Shown: positions 45,006 through 54,054 of the stretch, one piece after another | How positions within the stretch are numbered: the stretch's first letter is position 1 | How the letters are laid out: each line of letters opens with the position of its first letter | DNA from: Hyphomicrobiaceae bacterium | GTDB lineage: Bacteria; Pseudomonadota; Alphaproteobacteria; Rhizobiales; Hyphomicrobiaceae | Assembly: GCA_022842785.1 (NCBI GenBank) | Contig: JALHOW010000003.1 | Location: 682,001 to 746,000 of the forward strand | Direction: 5' to 3' | DNA: 64,000 nucleotides | Made by a program: the position numbers and the translations under genes | Notes under the pieces: model-generated | Seen by the model: only the letters and a program-made list of their open reading frames with translations | Told to the model about the DNA's origin: nothing | Databases searched by the model: none

Positions 45006-47165
45006 ATGACGATCGACATCATCTCCACGACCGACCGCTTGTCTCGTGATCCCGTCGCTCGTCGCCTAGTCGAGCATCTCGAAAAGAATGCTGCCTCGCT
45101 TCAGCTTGAGCAGTCTGCGATCTACTCCGACTTCCCCGTCTACACCGACAACGAAGGCACCGCGTACGGTCCCGATCTCCTGCTCGTCTCCCCTAGCCAT
45201 GGGGTCATACCTATTCGCTCATTGCCTTCGGGCACATCGGACAGCAGCCTCTCATTGGCAGACGCCACCATCGGACAGTTCTCTTCCCTGTTGTTCAGCA
45301 GGTTTTTAAAGAGCCCCATCCTCCACACATTCTCTCAGCTCCGCTTCACGATTAGTCCGGTCTTGTTCCAGTTCGATGCTGCCCGCAAAGCGACACCGCT
45401 CGAGATCGGCAGCCGTATCGTTACGTCGCTTTCTGGCGTCGAGACCCTGCTAGCCGAACTTCGCCGCCCTTCCGCACTCGGCAAGCCGATCATGGACGAG
45501 GTGCGCTCGGTGATTGAGGGAGCCAAGGCCCTTACCCGGCCTCAGAAGCGCATCATTACCGATCCCAACCGGCAGAAGATGGCCGCAGCCCTTCAGAAGC
45601 TCGAGGCCGAGATCGCCAATTTCGACCAGCACCAGCGACGCGCCGCTCTTCTCAACGTCACCGGACCACAGCGCATTCGAGGCCTCGCCGGATCGGGCAA
45701 GACCGTCATCCTGGCCATGAAGGCCGCCAACTTGCACATGATCAAACCCGACGCCCGAATTCTGGTGACCTTCCATACCACCACGCTCGCTGCGACCATG
45801 AAGACACTCACAGCCAAGTTCTATCGTCACTTCAAAGACGAGGATCCCGACTGGGACCTCGTACACGTCCGTCACAGCTGGGGAGGCGCGGCTCTTGGAG
45901 GCACCTACTCAGAGGCGTGCCGCCGGGCGGGTATGCCGGCGCTCAACTTCGGTCAAGCCGCATACAAGGTCGGAAACAAGCGCGCTCTTGAGCACGCATG
46001 TCGTGAGCTGCTCGACAAGGGCGTCGCTCCCTATTACGACCACGTACTCATCGACGAAGGGCAGGACCTCCCGGCCAGTTTTTATGAACTCTGCTTCCAC
46101 CTTACCGTGGGAGAGCGCGATCAGAAGCCGATCGTGTTCGCCTACGACGAGCTCCAGAACGTCTTCGACGTCAAGATGCCCGACCCCGAACAGCTTTTCG
46201 GCACAGGTCCTGACGGTGAGCCCAACGTCTCTCTCCAGCGCTCCAGCCAGCGCTTTTCAGGCTCCGCCATCAACGACGTCATCTTGCGCAAATGCTACCG
46301 CAATCAGCGAGAGGTACTAGTCACGGCGCACTGCCTGGGGCTCGGTATCTATGGCAAGATAGTGCAGATGCTCGAAAGCGCCGAGCATTGGGATGATGTC
46401 GGCTATCAGGTCTTGTCGGGAGCCGCCCTCAAGGTGGGCACGCCGGTCCGCCTCACTCGCCCTGAGGAGAACAGCCCCGTAAATCTCGATACACTTCAAG
46501 ATACGCCGGTTATAGACACGCACCTTGCCTCGTCCTTCGAGGAGGAGATCGCCTGGGTCATCGACGGCATCCAGGCGTTCTTGACGGGAGGCCTCAAGCC
46601 CGAGGATATACTGGTCATCGCGCTTGACAGCCCCTGGAAGTATCTCCCCGAGATCGCCCGCCGGCTTCACGCCGACGGAGTCGAGACAAACGACGTCACG
46701 CCCAACAGGCGCGGCGAGCCATTTACAGTTCAAGGCAAGGTCACCCTCTCAGCCGCTTACAAGGCCAAGGGCAACGAAACTGCCGCCGTCTTCGTTACCG
46801 GAGTGCACGGCATATCCACAAGATCACGCTCGGGACGCAATACGTTCTTTGCCGCCTTCACGCGCACCAAGGCTTGGCTCCGCGTTTCGGGTGCTACCGC
46901 CTTCGGACCTCACGCCAAAACTGTTCTGGATGAGATCGCGAAAGCCCGGAAGCTCTTTCCGTATATCGAGTTCAATATGCCTGACCTAGCCGAGATCGAG
47001 ACGATCCAGCGAGGGCTGACCGCCGATGCCGCAAAAATTAAGAAGGGTGTGGACGCTTTCCGAAAGGAGCTTCTTGCCGAAGGCGTCGATCCCGAGGTGA
47101 TCGAAGACCTTATCGCCCATCATGGGCTCGACGGGCTCAATCCGGCGCGGCCCCAGGCGTCTTGA
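45006..47165 (+). CDS. SF1 (UvrD-like) helicase with N-terminal nuclease-like region
   Basis: A 719-aa protein. Residues 1-130 contain YGPDLLLVSPSHGVIPI (54-70), which resembles a NERD-type nuclease strand but lacks a clear catalytic Lys. The motor has Walker A GLAGSGKT (226-233), Walker B DHVLIDEGQDLP (345-356, the UvrD-type DExQ) and a late YKAKGNETAAVFV motif (about 572-584). The gene follows the palindrome-bearing spacer. It converges on the FRG gene, overlapping it by 29 bp. Its likely role is unwinding or processing invading DNA; the partners are unproven. Confidence 0.85.
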   Translation: MTIDIISTTDRLSRDPVARRLVEHLEKNAASLQLEQSAIYSDFPVYTDNEGTAYGPDLLLVSPSHGVIPIRSLPSGTSDSSLSLADATIGQFSSLLFSRFLKSPILHTFSQLRFTISPVLFQFDAARKATPLEIGSRIVTSLSGVETLLAELRRPSALGKPIMDEVRSVIEGAKALTRPQKRIITDPNRQKMAAALQKLEAEIANFDQHQRRAALLNVTGPQRIRGLAGSGKTVILAMKAANLHMIKPDARILVTFHTTTLAATMKTLTAKFYRHFKDEDPDWDLVHVRHSWGGAALGGTYSEACRRAGMPALNFGQAAYKVGNKRALEHACRELLDKGVAPYYDHVLIDEGQDLPASFYELCFHLTVGERDQKPIVFAYDELQNVFDVKMPDPEQLFGTGPDGEPNVSLQRSSQRFSGSAINDVILRKCYRNQREVLVTAHCLGLGIYGKIVQMLESAEHWDDVGYQVLSGAALKVGTPVRLTRPEENSPVNLDTLQDTPVIDTHLASSFEEEIAWVIDGIQAFLTGGLKPEDILVIALDSPWKYLPEIARRLHADGVETNDVTPNRRGEPFTVQGKVTLSAAYKAKGNETAAVFVTGVHGISTRSRSGRNTFFAAFTRTKAWLRVSGATAFGPHAKTVLDEIAKARKLFPYIEFNMPDLAEIETIQRGLTADAAKIKKGVDAFRKELLAEGVDPEVIEDLIAHHGLDGLNPARPQAS

Positions 47166-47985
47166 TCCGAGAGGCCACCATTGCTGGAGTTTCGAGAAGT
47201 AGTGGCGCGTGACGAAGCGATTGAGCGAAGCCGTCGATGCCCGGAAACAGCGTCGCTCGCGTAATGTTCATCACTTTCAAGTCACGTAGCACGCTATCTC
47301 TCAAGCTCGCGCCAATCTCGATCTTCAAGAAATGCTTGTCGATGACGGAAATGTCGTAGCCTTCGAAATTTGCCTCAAAACCACGATCGACATCCCCGGA
47401 GCATAAGAACGTGCCGCTCTGAATTGTCAGCCGCTCGTTTCGCCGGAACGGCTCCACTGGCATCACGACCGGCAGGGGCTTTCCACGGAAGACCTCGTCG
47501 AAATGCTCGGAACGCCAAGTTGCGGGCCCGTCAGCGTGCACCGACGCGATCTCCGCAGAGCGCATCTCGCGAATGATCTGGGCCCCTTGCCTCCGGCACC
47601 ACGCACCATCTAGCGCCCAAACTGCGCAGGTTCCGCTCGGGTCCGTCACCTCCTCGAACGCGAAGAAGGCCGCCACGTACGGCGATGTGGTCCAGTCTAG
47701 GAGACGCGTCGGAGCCCCATGATGCTGCATCAAGGCAAGCCACTCAAGCGTGTCGTTTGGCACGAGGTGGGCTTGAAGGTAGCCGTAGGCGTTGCGTGTA
47801 AAACGCCGGAAGATCATCTCCTCGGCAGCGCTCGCCGACAGCACGCCCTTCAGGCGCTCCAGAGTAGGCTGTAAGCTCCACGCTGCGTTTCCATGCCCTC
47901 GGAAAAGCCATCCTGACCCGAGGTTTTGCAGAAACCGCCTGACATCGTCCCAGCTCTTTAAAGATCGCTCGATGCCATGTCGCAT
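47137..47985 (-). CDS. FRG domain-containing protein
   Basis: A 282-aa cytosolic protein. The FRG domain is clear: GWLFRGHGNAAWSLQPTLER (25-44) and LMQHHGAPTRLLDWT about 50 residues later. FRG proteins are common in defence loci but their activity is unknown. The ATG at 47985 has a G-run upstream; a GTG seven codons earlier is possible. It is the last gene of a four-gene minus-strand run in block 2, 41 bp after the GHKL-nuclease gene. Confidence 0.85.
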   Translation of the reverse strand: MRHGIERSLKSWDDVRRFLQNLGSGWLFRGHGNAAWSLQPTLERLKGVLSASAAEEMIFRRFTRNAYGYLQAHLVPNDTLEWLALMQHHGAPTRLLDWTTSPYVAAFFAFEEVTDPSGTCAVWALDGAWCRRQGAQIIREMRSAEIASVHADGPATWRSEHFDEVFRGKPLPVVMPVEPFRRNERLTIQSGTFLCSGDVDRGFEANFEGYDISVIDKHFLKIEIGASLRDSVLRDLKVMNITRATLFPGIDGFAQSLRHAPLLLETPAMVASRIKTPGAAPD

Positions 47986-48026
47986 GCCCGCCCCCCATGC
48001 TTGCACGAGCCTGACGACAATTGTCG

Positions 48027-49952
48027 TCAGGCATCAACTCGCCGAGTGAATAGGTCTCTCCCAACGGTGTCGACTTTCACGAACTCCACGAGCCCCTTGT
48101 CCTTGAGGAAGGGGGCCTCTTGAAGACGTTTGCGCAGGTTAAACATTCGCTTCTCGGCTTGGAGGATGAACGAGGAATACAAAAGCGGCCGGATGCTGAC
48201 GTTTTTTCCATGCGTGCTGAACACCACTTCCGTCGGGTCGACCTGCTCGCCGAGCACAAACCCGGTGACCGTCGTCGCGTCAGTGACGAGCCCCCTGGCT
48301 ACCAGCTCCTTCACGTACTTCCAAACCTGCCCCTTCTCATCGGACCCAATCGTCACTCCCGGCCTTTTCAGCTCCACGATAACAAGCCGTCGAACTCCCG
48401 TGACGTTGTGCGTCTCTCGGTCGAAGTCAGGGAGCGAGTAAAAGCCGAGACTGCTGTCAGGCGTCATGACAAAATCTGGACGGTTGCGAGATCCGTCCAG
48501 CGCACCCTTCAGATACCGCCGGATGACGGTCGCCATGGTCTCGTTCGACGTGAACTCTATGCTCTCGAACTCGGGACCGAAGATCCACAACGCATTCTCG
48601 AACAAAGGCTGAAGTTCTCGCACCTCATCCGCATTTCGATCAGACGTCTTTGCGCGAAGTTCCTCGATAACCCTCAAGCGTCCTTCGATCTCGTCGAGGG
48701 CGTATTTCGCGGTACGCACGGTCCACTTCGCGAGCAGCTCATTCAACTCGTCGATCTCGCCCGGCTTGAGACCGGACAACTTTTCTAGGAGGGCGTATTT
48801 GGACTGCGACCGCTCCATGTTGGCGGCGAGACCCATCACCTGAATGACTTGCGCCTCGCCCAAACCCGGGCATTTCTCGACCACCTCATCCAGCAGGGCC
48901 ACCCACCGTTCCCGGCTCATGGGCGTCAGCTTCTTCAGGCTTTCTGCATGCGCCTCACGCGCTACGTCCTTGGCAGCGGCCCGACGCTCCTTCGTCAGCT
49001 CGCGTATTGCCTCGATGATGGCTGTCTGCAACGGATCCTTCGTTGCCTTCCAAATAACACCGTCTGAGCGCACCCCGGTCCAATCATCCGTTACGTCGGG
49101 CAGTAGGAAGTCCGCCTCGACGATAAACGTGTACCGCTTAGCCTCCTCGGTCCGTCCGTCGAGCAGTCTCTCCTGATCGATCCACCGCCAGCTGCACTCT
49201 CCGACCAGCCTCCGGTTAACCCACAACGCGACGCCATGCTGGCGAGTCGTCTTGTCAGATTTCTTGCCGTCAATGACGCGAACTTTCGCCACCCCGTGTG
49301 GCTCGACCTTGATCTCGAAGATCTGCAATGCCTCGTCCGGTACGTCGTCGAATGTCACCAGCTGGCCATTGATCGTCACGCGGAACTCTGGGTCGGTGAG
49401 AAACCGAGTACTCAACAGCGCGCGAGCATCGTCCGCCGTCAATGGCACGGACTTCAAATGCACGGCCGCGATCTTGCAGCCATGACCGGCCTTTTTTGAC
49501 GGCTTTCCAATCATTTTTAGATCGAACGGCAATCCCGCCGATATCCCGCGCGCGACTTCGAACGTGGCTTGCTGCCCGTCTCGCCACGTCGTCACACGAT
49601 AGGGGTCACAGAAATAGAATCCCGCGAACCGCCCCTTGCCATTCCGTCCAAACACACGTCGCCGCTTTCCAGACTTTGAATCAGAAGGAGGATCAACATA
49701 TTCACCTCCCTGGCTTCTCAAACGATCATACGAAAAGGTGCGCCAACGCTTGTCGACCTCCGAAGCGGTCATCCCGATGCCGTTGTCCTCGATGGCGAAC
49801 AACGTCTCGCCGTCGGGCCAAGTGATCGCCACCGATGTAGCGTAGGCATCCCAGGCGTTCGCAACGAGCTCCAAGAGTGCGACAGCCGGATCGCGGATGA
49901 TCTGGCCCGCGTAATCGTCAAGGAAGCGGAGTTCGAACAACGTACCTTGCAT
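48027..49952 (-). CDS. GHKL (Hsp90-like) ATPase fused to a PD-(D/E)XK-like nuclease domain
   Basis: A 641-aa two-part protein. The N-terminal GHKL ATPase has the N-box ALLELVANAWDA (25-36, catalytic Glu28), EDNGIGM (55-61) and GRNGKGRFAG (102-111). The middle is helical. The C-terminal part reads RPDFVMTPD (Asp493) and VIVELKRPG (Glu527, Lys529), then EKGQVWKYV, the order of a Shedu-like PD-(D/E)XK nuclease. The ATG at 49952 is chosen because the 68 codons before it look non-coding. ATP-driven clamp closure coupled to DNA cutting is a reasonable inference. Confidence 0.82.
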   Translation of the reverse strand: MQGTLFELRFLDDYAGQIIRDPAVALLELVANAWDAYATSVAITWPDGETLFAIEDNGIGMTASEVDKRWRTFSYDRLRSQGGEYVDPPSDSKSGKRRRVFGRNGKGRFAGFYFCDPYRVTTWRDGQQATFEVARGISAGLPFDLKMIGKPSKKAGHGCKIAAVHLKSVPLTADDARALLSTRFLTDPEFRVTINGQLVTFDDVPDEALQIFEIKVEPHGVAKVRVIDGKKSDKTTRQHGVALWVNRRLVGECSWRWIDQERLLDGRTEEAKRYTFIVEADFLLPDVTDDWTGVRSDGVIWKATKDPLQTAIIEAIRELTKERRAAAKDVAREAHAESLKKLTPMSRERWVALLDEVVEKCPGLGEAQVIQVMGLAANMERSQSKYALLEKLSGLKPGEIDELNELLAKWTVRTAKYALDEIEGRLRVIEELRAKTSDRNADEVRELQPLFENALWIFGPEFESIEFTSNETMATVIRRYLKGALDGSRNRPDFVMTPDSSLGFYSLPDFDRETHNVTGVRRLVIVELKRPGVTIGSDEKGQVWKYVKELVARGLVTDATTVTGFVLGEQVDPTEVVFSTHGKNVSIRPLLYSSFILQAEKRMFNLRKRLQEAPFLKDKGLVEFVKVDTVGRDLFTRRVDA

Positions 49953-50176
49953 AACCTGCACCAATTCCCACTTACGCCGCCACAAGCTGCCTTGCCCAGT
50001 TCCAGGATGCTCTGCATGATCGCCCAGAAGCGACCCGAAGAATACCCCAGAGACTAGGCATTGTTGGCCGTGCGAAGCGCGTCGCCGGTTAAAATTGTGC
50101 CGATGACTGCTATGGAGCGTCTTGTCATGAACGACCATCTGTTCACACGGTCGCATTTATTTCCGGGCGTCGTGTC

Positions 50177-51010
50177 TCAAATGCCCATAGCCGCGCGCAA
50201 GCGGTCTAGATCCGCCTGACTCGTGATCAAGCGAGGATTGTGAACCAAGAACGAGCTGCCGATCAGCGTGCCGCCTGCGTATCCGGTGTCCCGCGTGAAG
50301 AGAATTCCATGAATACGGTCTCGCAATGTCGGCGCTCCGCGGGGGCGGTTAGTGTCTTCGAAAAGGCCTCTGATGGGAACGCGCTGCCCGGTAGCCGGAT
50401 CATCCCAAAACCGTCTTGCCCACTCGTTCACATGGGCATTACCGAACGTGAGCTGGATGCAATCCGCGTTGTCGCCGCCGTTGCCGCCCAGAAAGCCACG
50501 CATGTCGACGACAAGAACGTTGAGCGTGCCGGCATTGTCGGGCAGCGCAAACTTCACAGGCTGTCCGTTACGGAACACCTTTTCGCAGATCTTCTGCTGG
50601 ACGAGCAGAACCTCGCCTTCCTCTGAGAAGCGTGGGTCGTCATTGTTTGTACAAAGGACCAACTGGCTCCACTCGATGCCATCGTCGTCTATCTGATGCT
50701 GAGTGGCGAGCTCGACGGCGTTCGAGACACTGATGGAAACGAGTTCGGCGAGCACGGGCGTGCCAGCGTCGGTCGTAAATGCAAAATCGACGCTGGTCGC
50801 ATTGAGGGTATTGCGCTCGTACTCTGCAACGATACCCCGATCCTTGAGCGACTTTGCGTACCTGAGTTCGAATAGGAGTGGCATGTTGGCGGTCGTGAGG
50901 CCGCCCTGCTCGACCGCCGCGACAAGGGCAGGAAGATGTTCGCCCTCCTTGAACTCGGCCAGCAAAACCTCGCAGTAGTCGGCTTCGCGGCCTGTCAAGA
51001 AATCAACCAT
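50177..51010 (-). CDS. Protein of unknown function, possibly a degenerate nuclease fold
   Basis: A 277-aa protein I do not recognise. SVDFAFTTDAGTPVLAELVS (73-92) looks like the Asp and Glu strands of a PD-(D/E)XK fold, but the Lys expected two after Glu89 is Val91. If that fold is right, it is inactive or uses another residue. The start is coupled to the SEC-C gene: GTG at 51013 or ATG at 51010 overlaps its TGA. The two products probably act together. A 224-bp gap separates it from the GHKL-nuclease gene. Confidence 0.6.
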   Translation of the reverse strand: MVDFLTGREADYCEVLLAEFKEGEHLPALVAAVEQGGLTTANMPLLFELRYAKSLKDRGIVAEYERNTLNATSVDFAFTTDAGTPVLAELVSISVSNAVELATQHQIDDDGIEWSQLVLCTNNDDPRFSEEGEVLLVQQKICEKVFRNGQPVKFALPDNAGTLNVLVVDMRGFLGGNGGDNADCIQLTFGNAHVNEWARRFWDDPATGQRVPIRGLFEDTNRPRGAPTLRDRIHGILFTRDTGYAGGTLIGSSFLVHNPRLITSQADLDRLRAAMGI

Positions 51011-52671
51011 CACGCGGCCTTCTTGTCGGTTGTTGCTGCCAAGGCCGAACGCTCGCAGAAAGTGATGGCAAGGTCGTCGTGGCTGAGTTTGGTGAGCTGA
51101 TCGATGTCAGCGGCTTCCTTCATCCAGTCCAGAAGCTTCTCCCGCGGCGTGTGCCGGTAGGTCTGGTAGAAGAACTTGGCAAGCTCGAGCCAGTTTTTTG
51201 CATTCGTTGACTTCTCACGAACCTCGCCGAAGAACGTGTCGGGATGGCGCTTCCAGGCCGCGATCTCGGCGTCGGTTAGCGGCGTCGAAATCATCAGGCT
51301 GTCGGTCGTGGTCTGATAGATGCCCGTGACGGATTTCTTGTGTTCGTCGACAAGCGCGTCGACAAGCCTTCCGGCCACTTCCTGGCCTGTCGCATCCGGG
51401 ATCGCATACCATTTGCCGAGCTGTAACGGTGGCGGTAGCTCGGCTTTGTCTCGGAAGGCCAGTTCTGGGTTTTCACCATTGAACGTCGACGGGATCTCGT
51501 AATGGGCGCGCATCGAGTCGATCAGCGCGAAGATCTCCTGATGGCGCTGCTCGCTCTCGAGGACGGCCTTCAGCCTATTGAAAGCGACATCCGGTCCGAA
51601 GTCCGGAATCTTGCAGCCCGCGGAGATGAGCTGCGAGCCGGCATCGACTGCATCAAGGTTGTTGTGGAACGCGTGATTGGTGACGATGACGTAGGCGCTG
51701 GGCTTTTCGCTGCCGTCAGGGGCCGGCATGGTCTCAGCTTGCCGGATCTGGGCCAGGGCGGCCTTCGGCCAGCCGTTGTAAGCCTCTTCCTCTGACTTGA
51801 AGACGTCCGGAACATTGACCTCGATCATGACGATGCGAGTGTGGACGGCCTTCTTGGCCAAGGCCCGGTTCAACTTGCTTGCCACCCGCAGTCGTTTGAT
51901 GTCGTCGACGGGCCCGTCCTCGGTCGCAGCGCGGTTGCGTGACTTAACCTCCACGGAGAACTTCTTGCCGGTCTTGGCGTAGATCGCGACGAACTCGACG
52001 TGCGACGAGCTCTTGTCGCTTTCGTCCTCATAGCTCAGCTGGAACCCAGCCTTGAGGAACGCAGCGGCGGCGTACGTCTCGAACAGCTTGCCGATGAAGT
52101 CGTCGGCGCGTTCGCTCTTCAGGCGGTCGATGAAGGTAGGAAGCAGCTGTTTGACCTGCTTCGGATCCGCGTGATGGGCGATCAGGTAGACATTGTATGC
52201 AAGGTTCAGGAACGCGCGCTGGGCGCCGGTCATTGGGCTTGAGTAGACCTCACCGACCTTGATGCTGTTCTGCCGTGCGTCGGCGATAGCTTGATCGTAC
52301 CAGCGGACGATCGGATGCCGCTGGTTTAAGGGCTTGGCTTGTTCCGCCTTGAACCAATCGGCGCCAAGGAGATCGATGAGGTACGGGCGGAGGAAGTCGT
52401 GAAAGGTCTTCCAGCGCTTCGATGAATAGATCATATTGCCGACTGCTACGACGCGGGTTCCAGCCACCTCCGTGGAGATGATCGGCTTCCCCACGCCCTG
52501 CTGCTTCTCGCGCTGGACGCGCTCCGCCTCCGAACGGCGCATGGCACGGGAAAGCTGCTCGTCAAAATCTGGCGGCAGCGCAGCCGCGTAACCGCCGTGG
52601 CAGCGCTTATATTTCTTTCCGCTACCACAAGGGCAGCGCGCATTGCGACCGATCTTAGCCATGATCGGCAT
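51010..52671 (-). CDS. SEC-C zinc-motif protein with PD-(D/E)XK nuclease domain
   Basis: A 553-aa protein. The N-terminal SEC-C motif is RNARCPCGSGKKYKRCHG, with ligands Cys13, Cys15, Cys24 and His25. Around residues 195-245 a nuclease core appears: Glu198 in KLFETYAAAAFLKAGF, Glu226 in HVEFVAIY, and E-V-K at 241-243 in FSVEVKSRNR. The rest is helical and unknown. The start is taken at the ATG at 52671; an ATG at 52662 is equally possible, and neither has a clear ribosome-binding site. It leads the minus-strand run of block 2. Confidence 0.8.
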   Translation of the reverse strand: MPIMAKIGRNARCPCGSGKKYKRCHGGYAAALPPDFDEQLSRAMRRSEAERVQREKQQGVGKPIISTEVAGTRVVAVGNMIYSSKRWKTFHDFLRPYLIDLLGADWFKAEQAKPLNQRHPIVRWYDQAIADARQNSIKVGEVYSSPMTGAQRAFLNLAYNVYLIAHHADPKQVKQLLPTFIDRLKSERADDFIGKLFETYAAAAFLKAGFQLSYEDESDKSSSHVEFVAIYAKTGKKFSVEVKSRNRAATEDGPVDDIKRLRVASKLNRALAKKAVHTRIVMIEVNVPDVFKSEEEAYNGWPKAALAQIRQAETMPAPDGSEKPSAYVIVTNHAFHNNLDAVDAGSQLISAGCKIPDFGPDVAFNRLKAVLESEQRHQEIFALIDSMRAHYEIPSTFNGENPELAFRDKAELPPPLQLGKWYAIPDATGQEVAGRLVDALVDEHKKSVTGIYQTTTDSLMISTPLTDAEIAAWKRHPDTFFGEVREKSTNAKNWLELAKFFYQTYRHTPREKLLDWMKEAADIDQLTKLSHDDLAITFCERSALAATTDKKAA

Positions 52672-53101
52672 GGTGGGTGATTCGGGACACGGGTGGCGTA
52701 TTATCTGCGCACATTCCACATCATCATTTGCTCGTCCGCAAGCCGCCGGTGAACAAGACCGACGTCGCTCAGGGTCATGAGCGATCGTCCACGGCAAGGG
52801 TCGTAGTGCCGCTCATCTCTTCCGAGCAGGCACGTCAAACTCGGAACTGCTGCGACGAAGGTCGTGTGGCTGTGATGACAGCTATTGAGATGTTGCGTCC
52901 ACGCGCTGGATCGGCAACGCCACGCATTGACCGCCGTTTTGATGATGGCCCGCGGGTTCACCTTGTATGGAATTGGCCCGTCGATCGGCCAAATCTCTAC
53001 CGCACACACGCCGCAGCTGCGTTTTTCTTCGCACATGCCATGTGCCCCGCACCCATTATGCGCAACCACGACGGCCGCGCTCTAACGCCTTGATAGGACT
53101 C

Positions 53102-53193
53102 CGGTTGCAGCCGAAGTTGCATCGCTCGGTGCAACTCCCTGCAAATGTGCAATTTGGTTTGCTCGGTGCAACTTCGCCCCGCCTCGGTTGCAG
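53102..53193. repeat. Iteron-like cluster: seven TTGCA/TGCAA sites in 92 bp
   Basis: Sites start at 53105, 53117, 53130, 53140, 53148, 53167 and 53188. GCTCGGTGCAACT is repeated exactly at 53124-53136 and 53161-53173, 37 bp apart. CGGTTGCAG is repeated at 53102-53110 and 53185-53193. Such density suggests binding sites for an initiator or repressor, most simply the nearby primase-polymerase. Confidence 0.65.
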
Positions 53194-53210
53194 TGGCGCG
53201 AATTCCACTA

Positions 53211-53268
53211 CCTAGCAAAGTACCGGGCCGCCACGCGCCCGCCTCTACGTGTGCCTCCAGTAAGGTAC
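53211..53268 (+). repeat. Flanking module, right copy
   Basis: It matches 44821-44858 at 34 of 38 positions. GTACC lies at 53220-53224 and GGTAC at 53264-53268. A G-run and GGCC follow. It lies directly after the iteron cluster, whereas the left copy lies after the GCAAATTTGC palindromes. Confidence 0.75.
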
Positions 53269-54054
53269 CTTGTCGGGGGCATGGGCCATCCGCCCGGTAG
53301 CATCGGCTTACCACCCAGACGGATGAGGCGCTGCTACTGCTCGAACACTCTGCGTTGACGTGCTGATAGCCAAGCGACCTCGTGCAAATGCTCGGTGCTG
53401 ACCAGGGCCATTGACGGAGGGCGCTGGCGTGTGACGCACGCTACAAGCGGTGCTCCATGCCCAGCATGAGGCCGAAGCGACTAACATGCTGGGGTGGCCC
53501 ACATCTAAGCCAATGGATACAGGGCGAATCACAACAGGCAGGCGAGCATCAGCATTAGGATAGGCACTGGCTCGTTTCTTGAGCGCGGCGGTGCTGATGG
53601 TGTGTTTCGTGGATGATGGATGGATCGCGCCTCAGTGGGGGCTCATGAGGGTGCCCCCTTCCAAGCCCATGTCGTCTTCCTGGACGGCTTGCGGAGTGCG
53701 ATGTCGTGGATGTGGTACACGCGCATCGCGCAAAGCCGGCAGGCCACGAGAACTAAGAAGGGTCGGTAGTTCACCTTGCATCCAAAGCATCACCAAACAT
53801 GGGCCGAGCCTTTTCGTTTCCGGCGTCAAGGCAAGCGAGCACCAAGTTGCGATCACTGGGCAGCGGCGCGGCGCACCTGGAAAGCGGTGCTCAAATGGAT
53901 AGACGGCCGGGGCAGAGCCCTGCCTAGAACGGGATTGTGGCGGCTGGCCCTGCGACGGCATGACCAGCCGCGTCTGGACGACGGTTGAATGAGGGTACGC
54001 GCGGTCCGCGAACTGCTATGCTCCTCGCTGGGCGGCCCACTCGCCCGTATGTAA

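Larger units (their letters stand above)
52672..54054. other. 1.4-kb non-coding stretch with iteron-like repeats, candidate replication region
   Basis: No frame here looks like a real gene. The notable content is the TTGCA/TGCAA cluster at 53102-53193 followed by the second flanking module at 53211-53268. The primase-polymerase gene ends at 54055 beside it. From 53330 to 54054 I see nothing recognisable; it may hold decayed genes. Confidence 0.55.

Noticed and set aside
53579-53961. Overlapping open frames of about 107 codons on both strands in the 52.7-54.05 kb gap
   Set aside because: No ribosome-binding sites, domain motifs or sensible composition on either strand.
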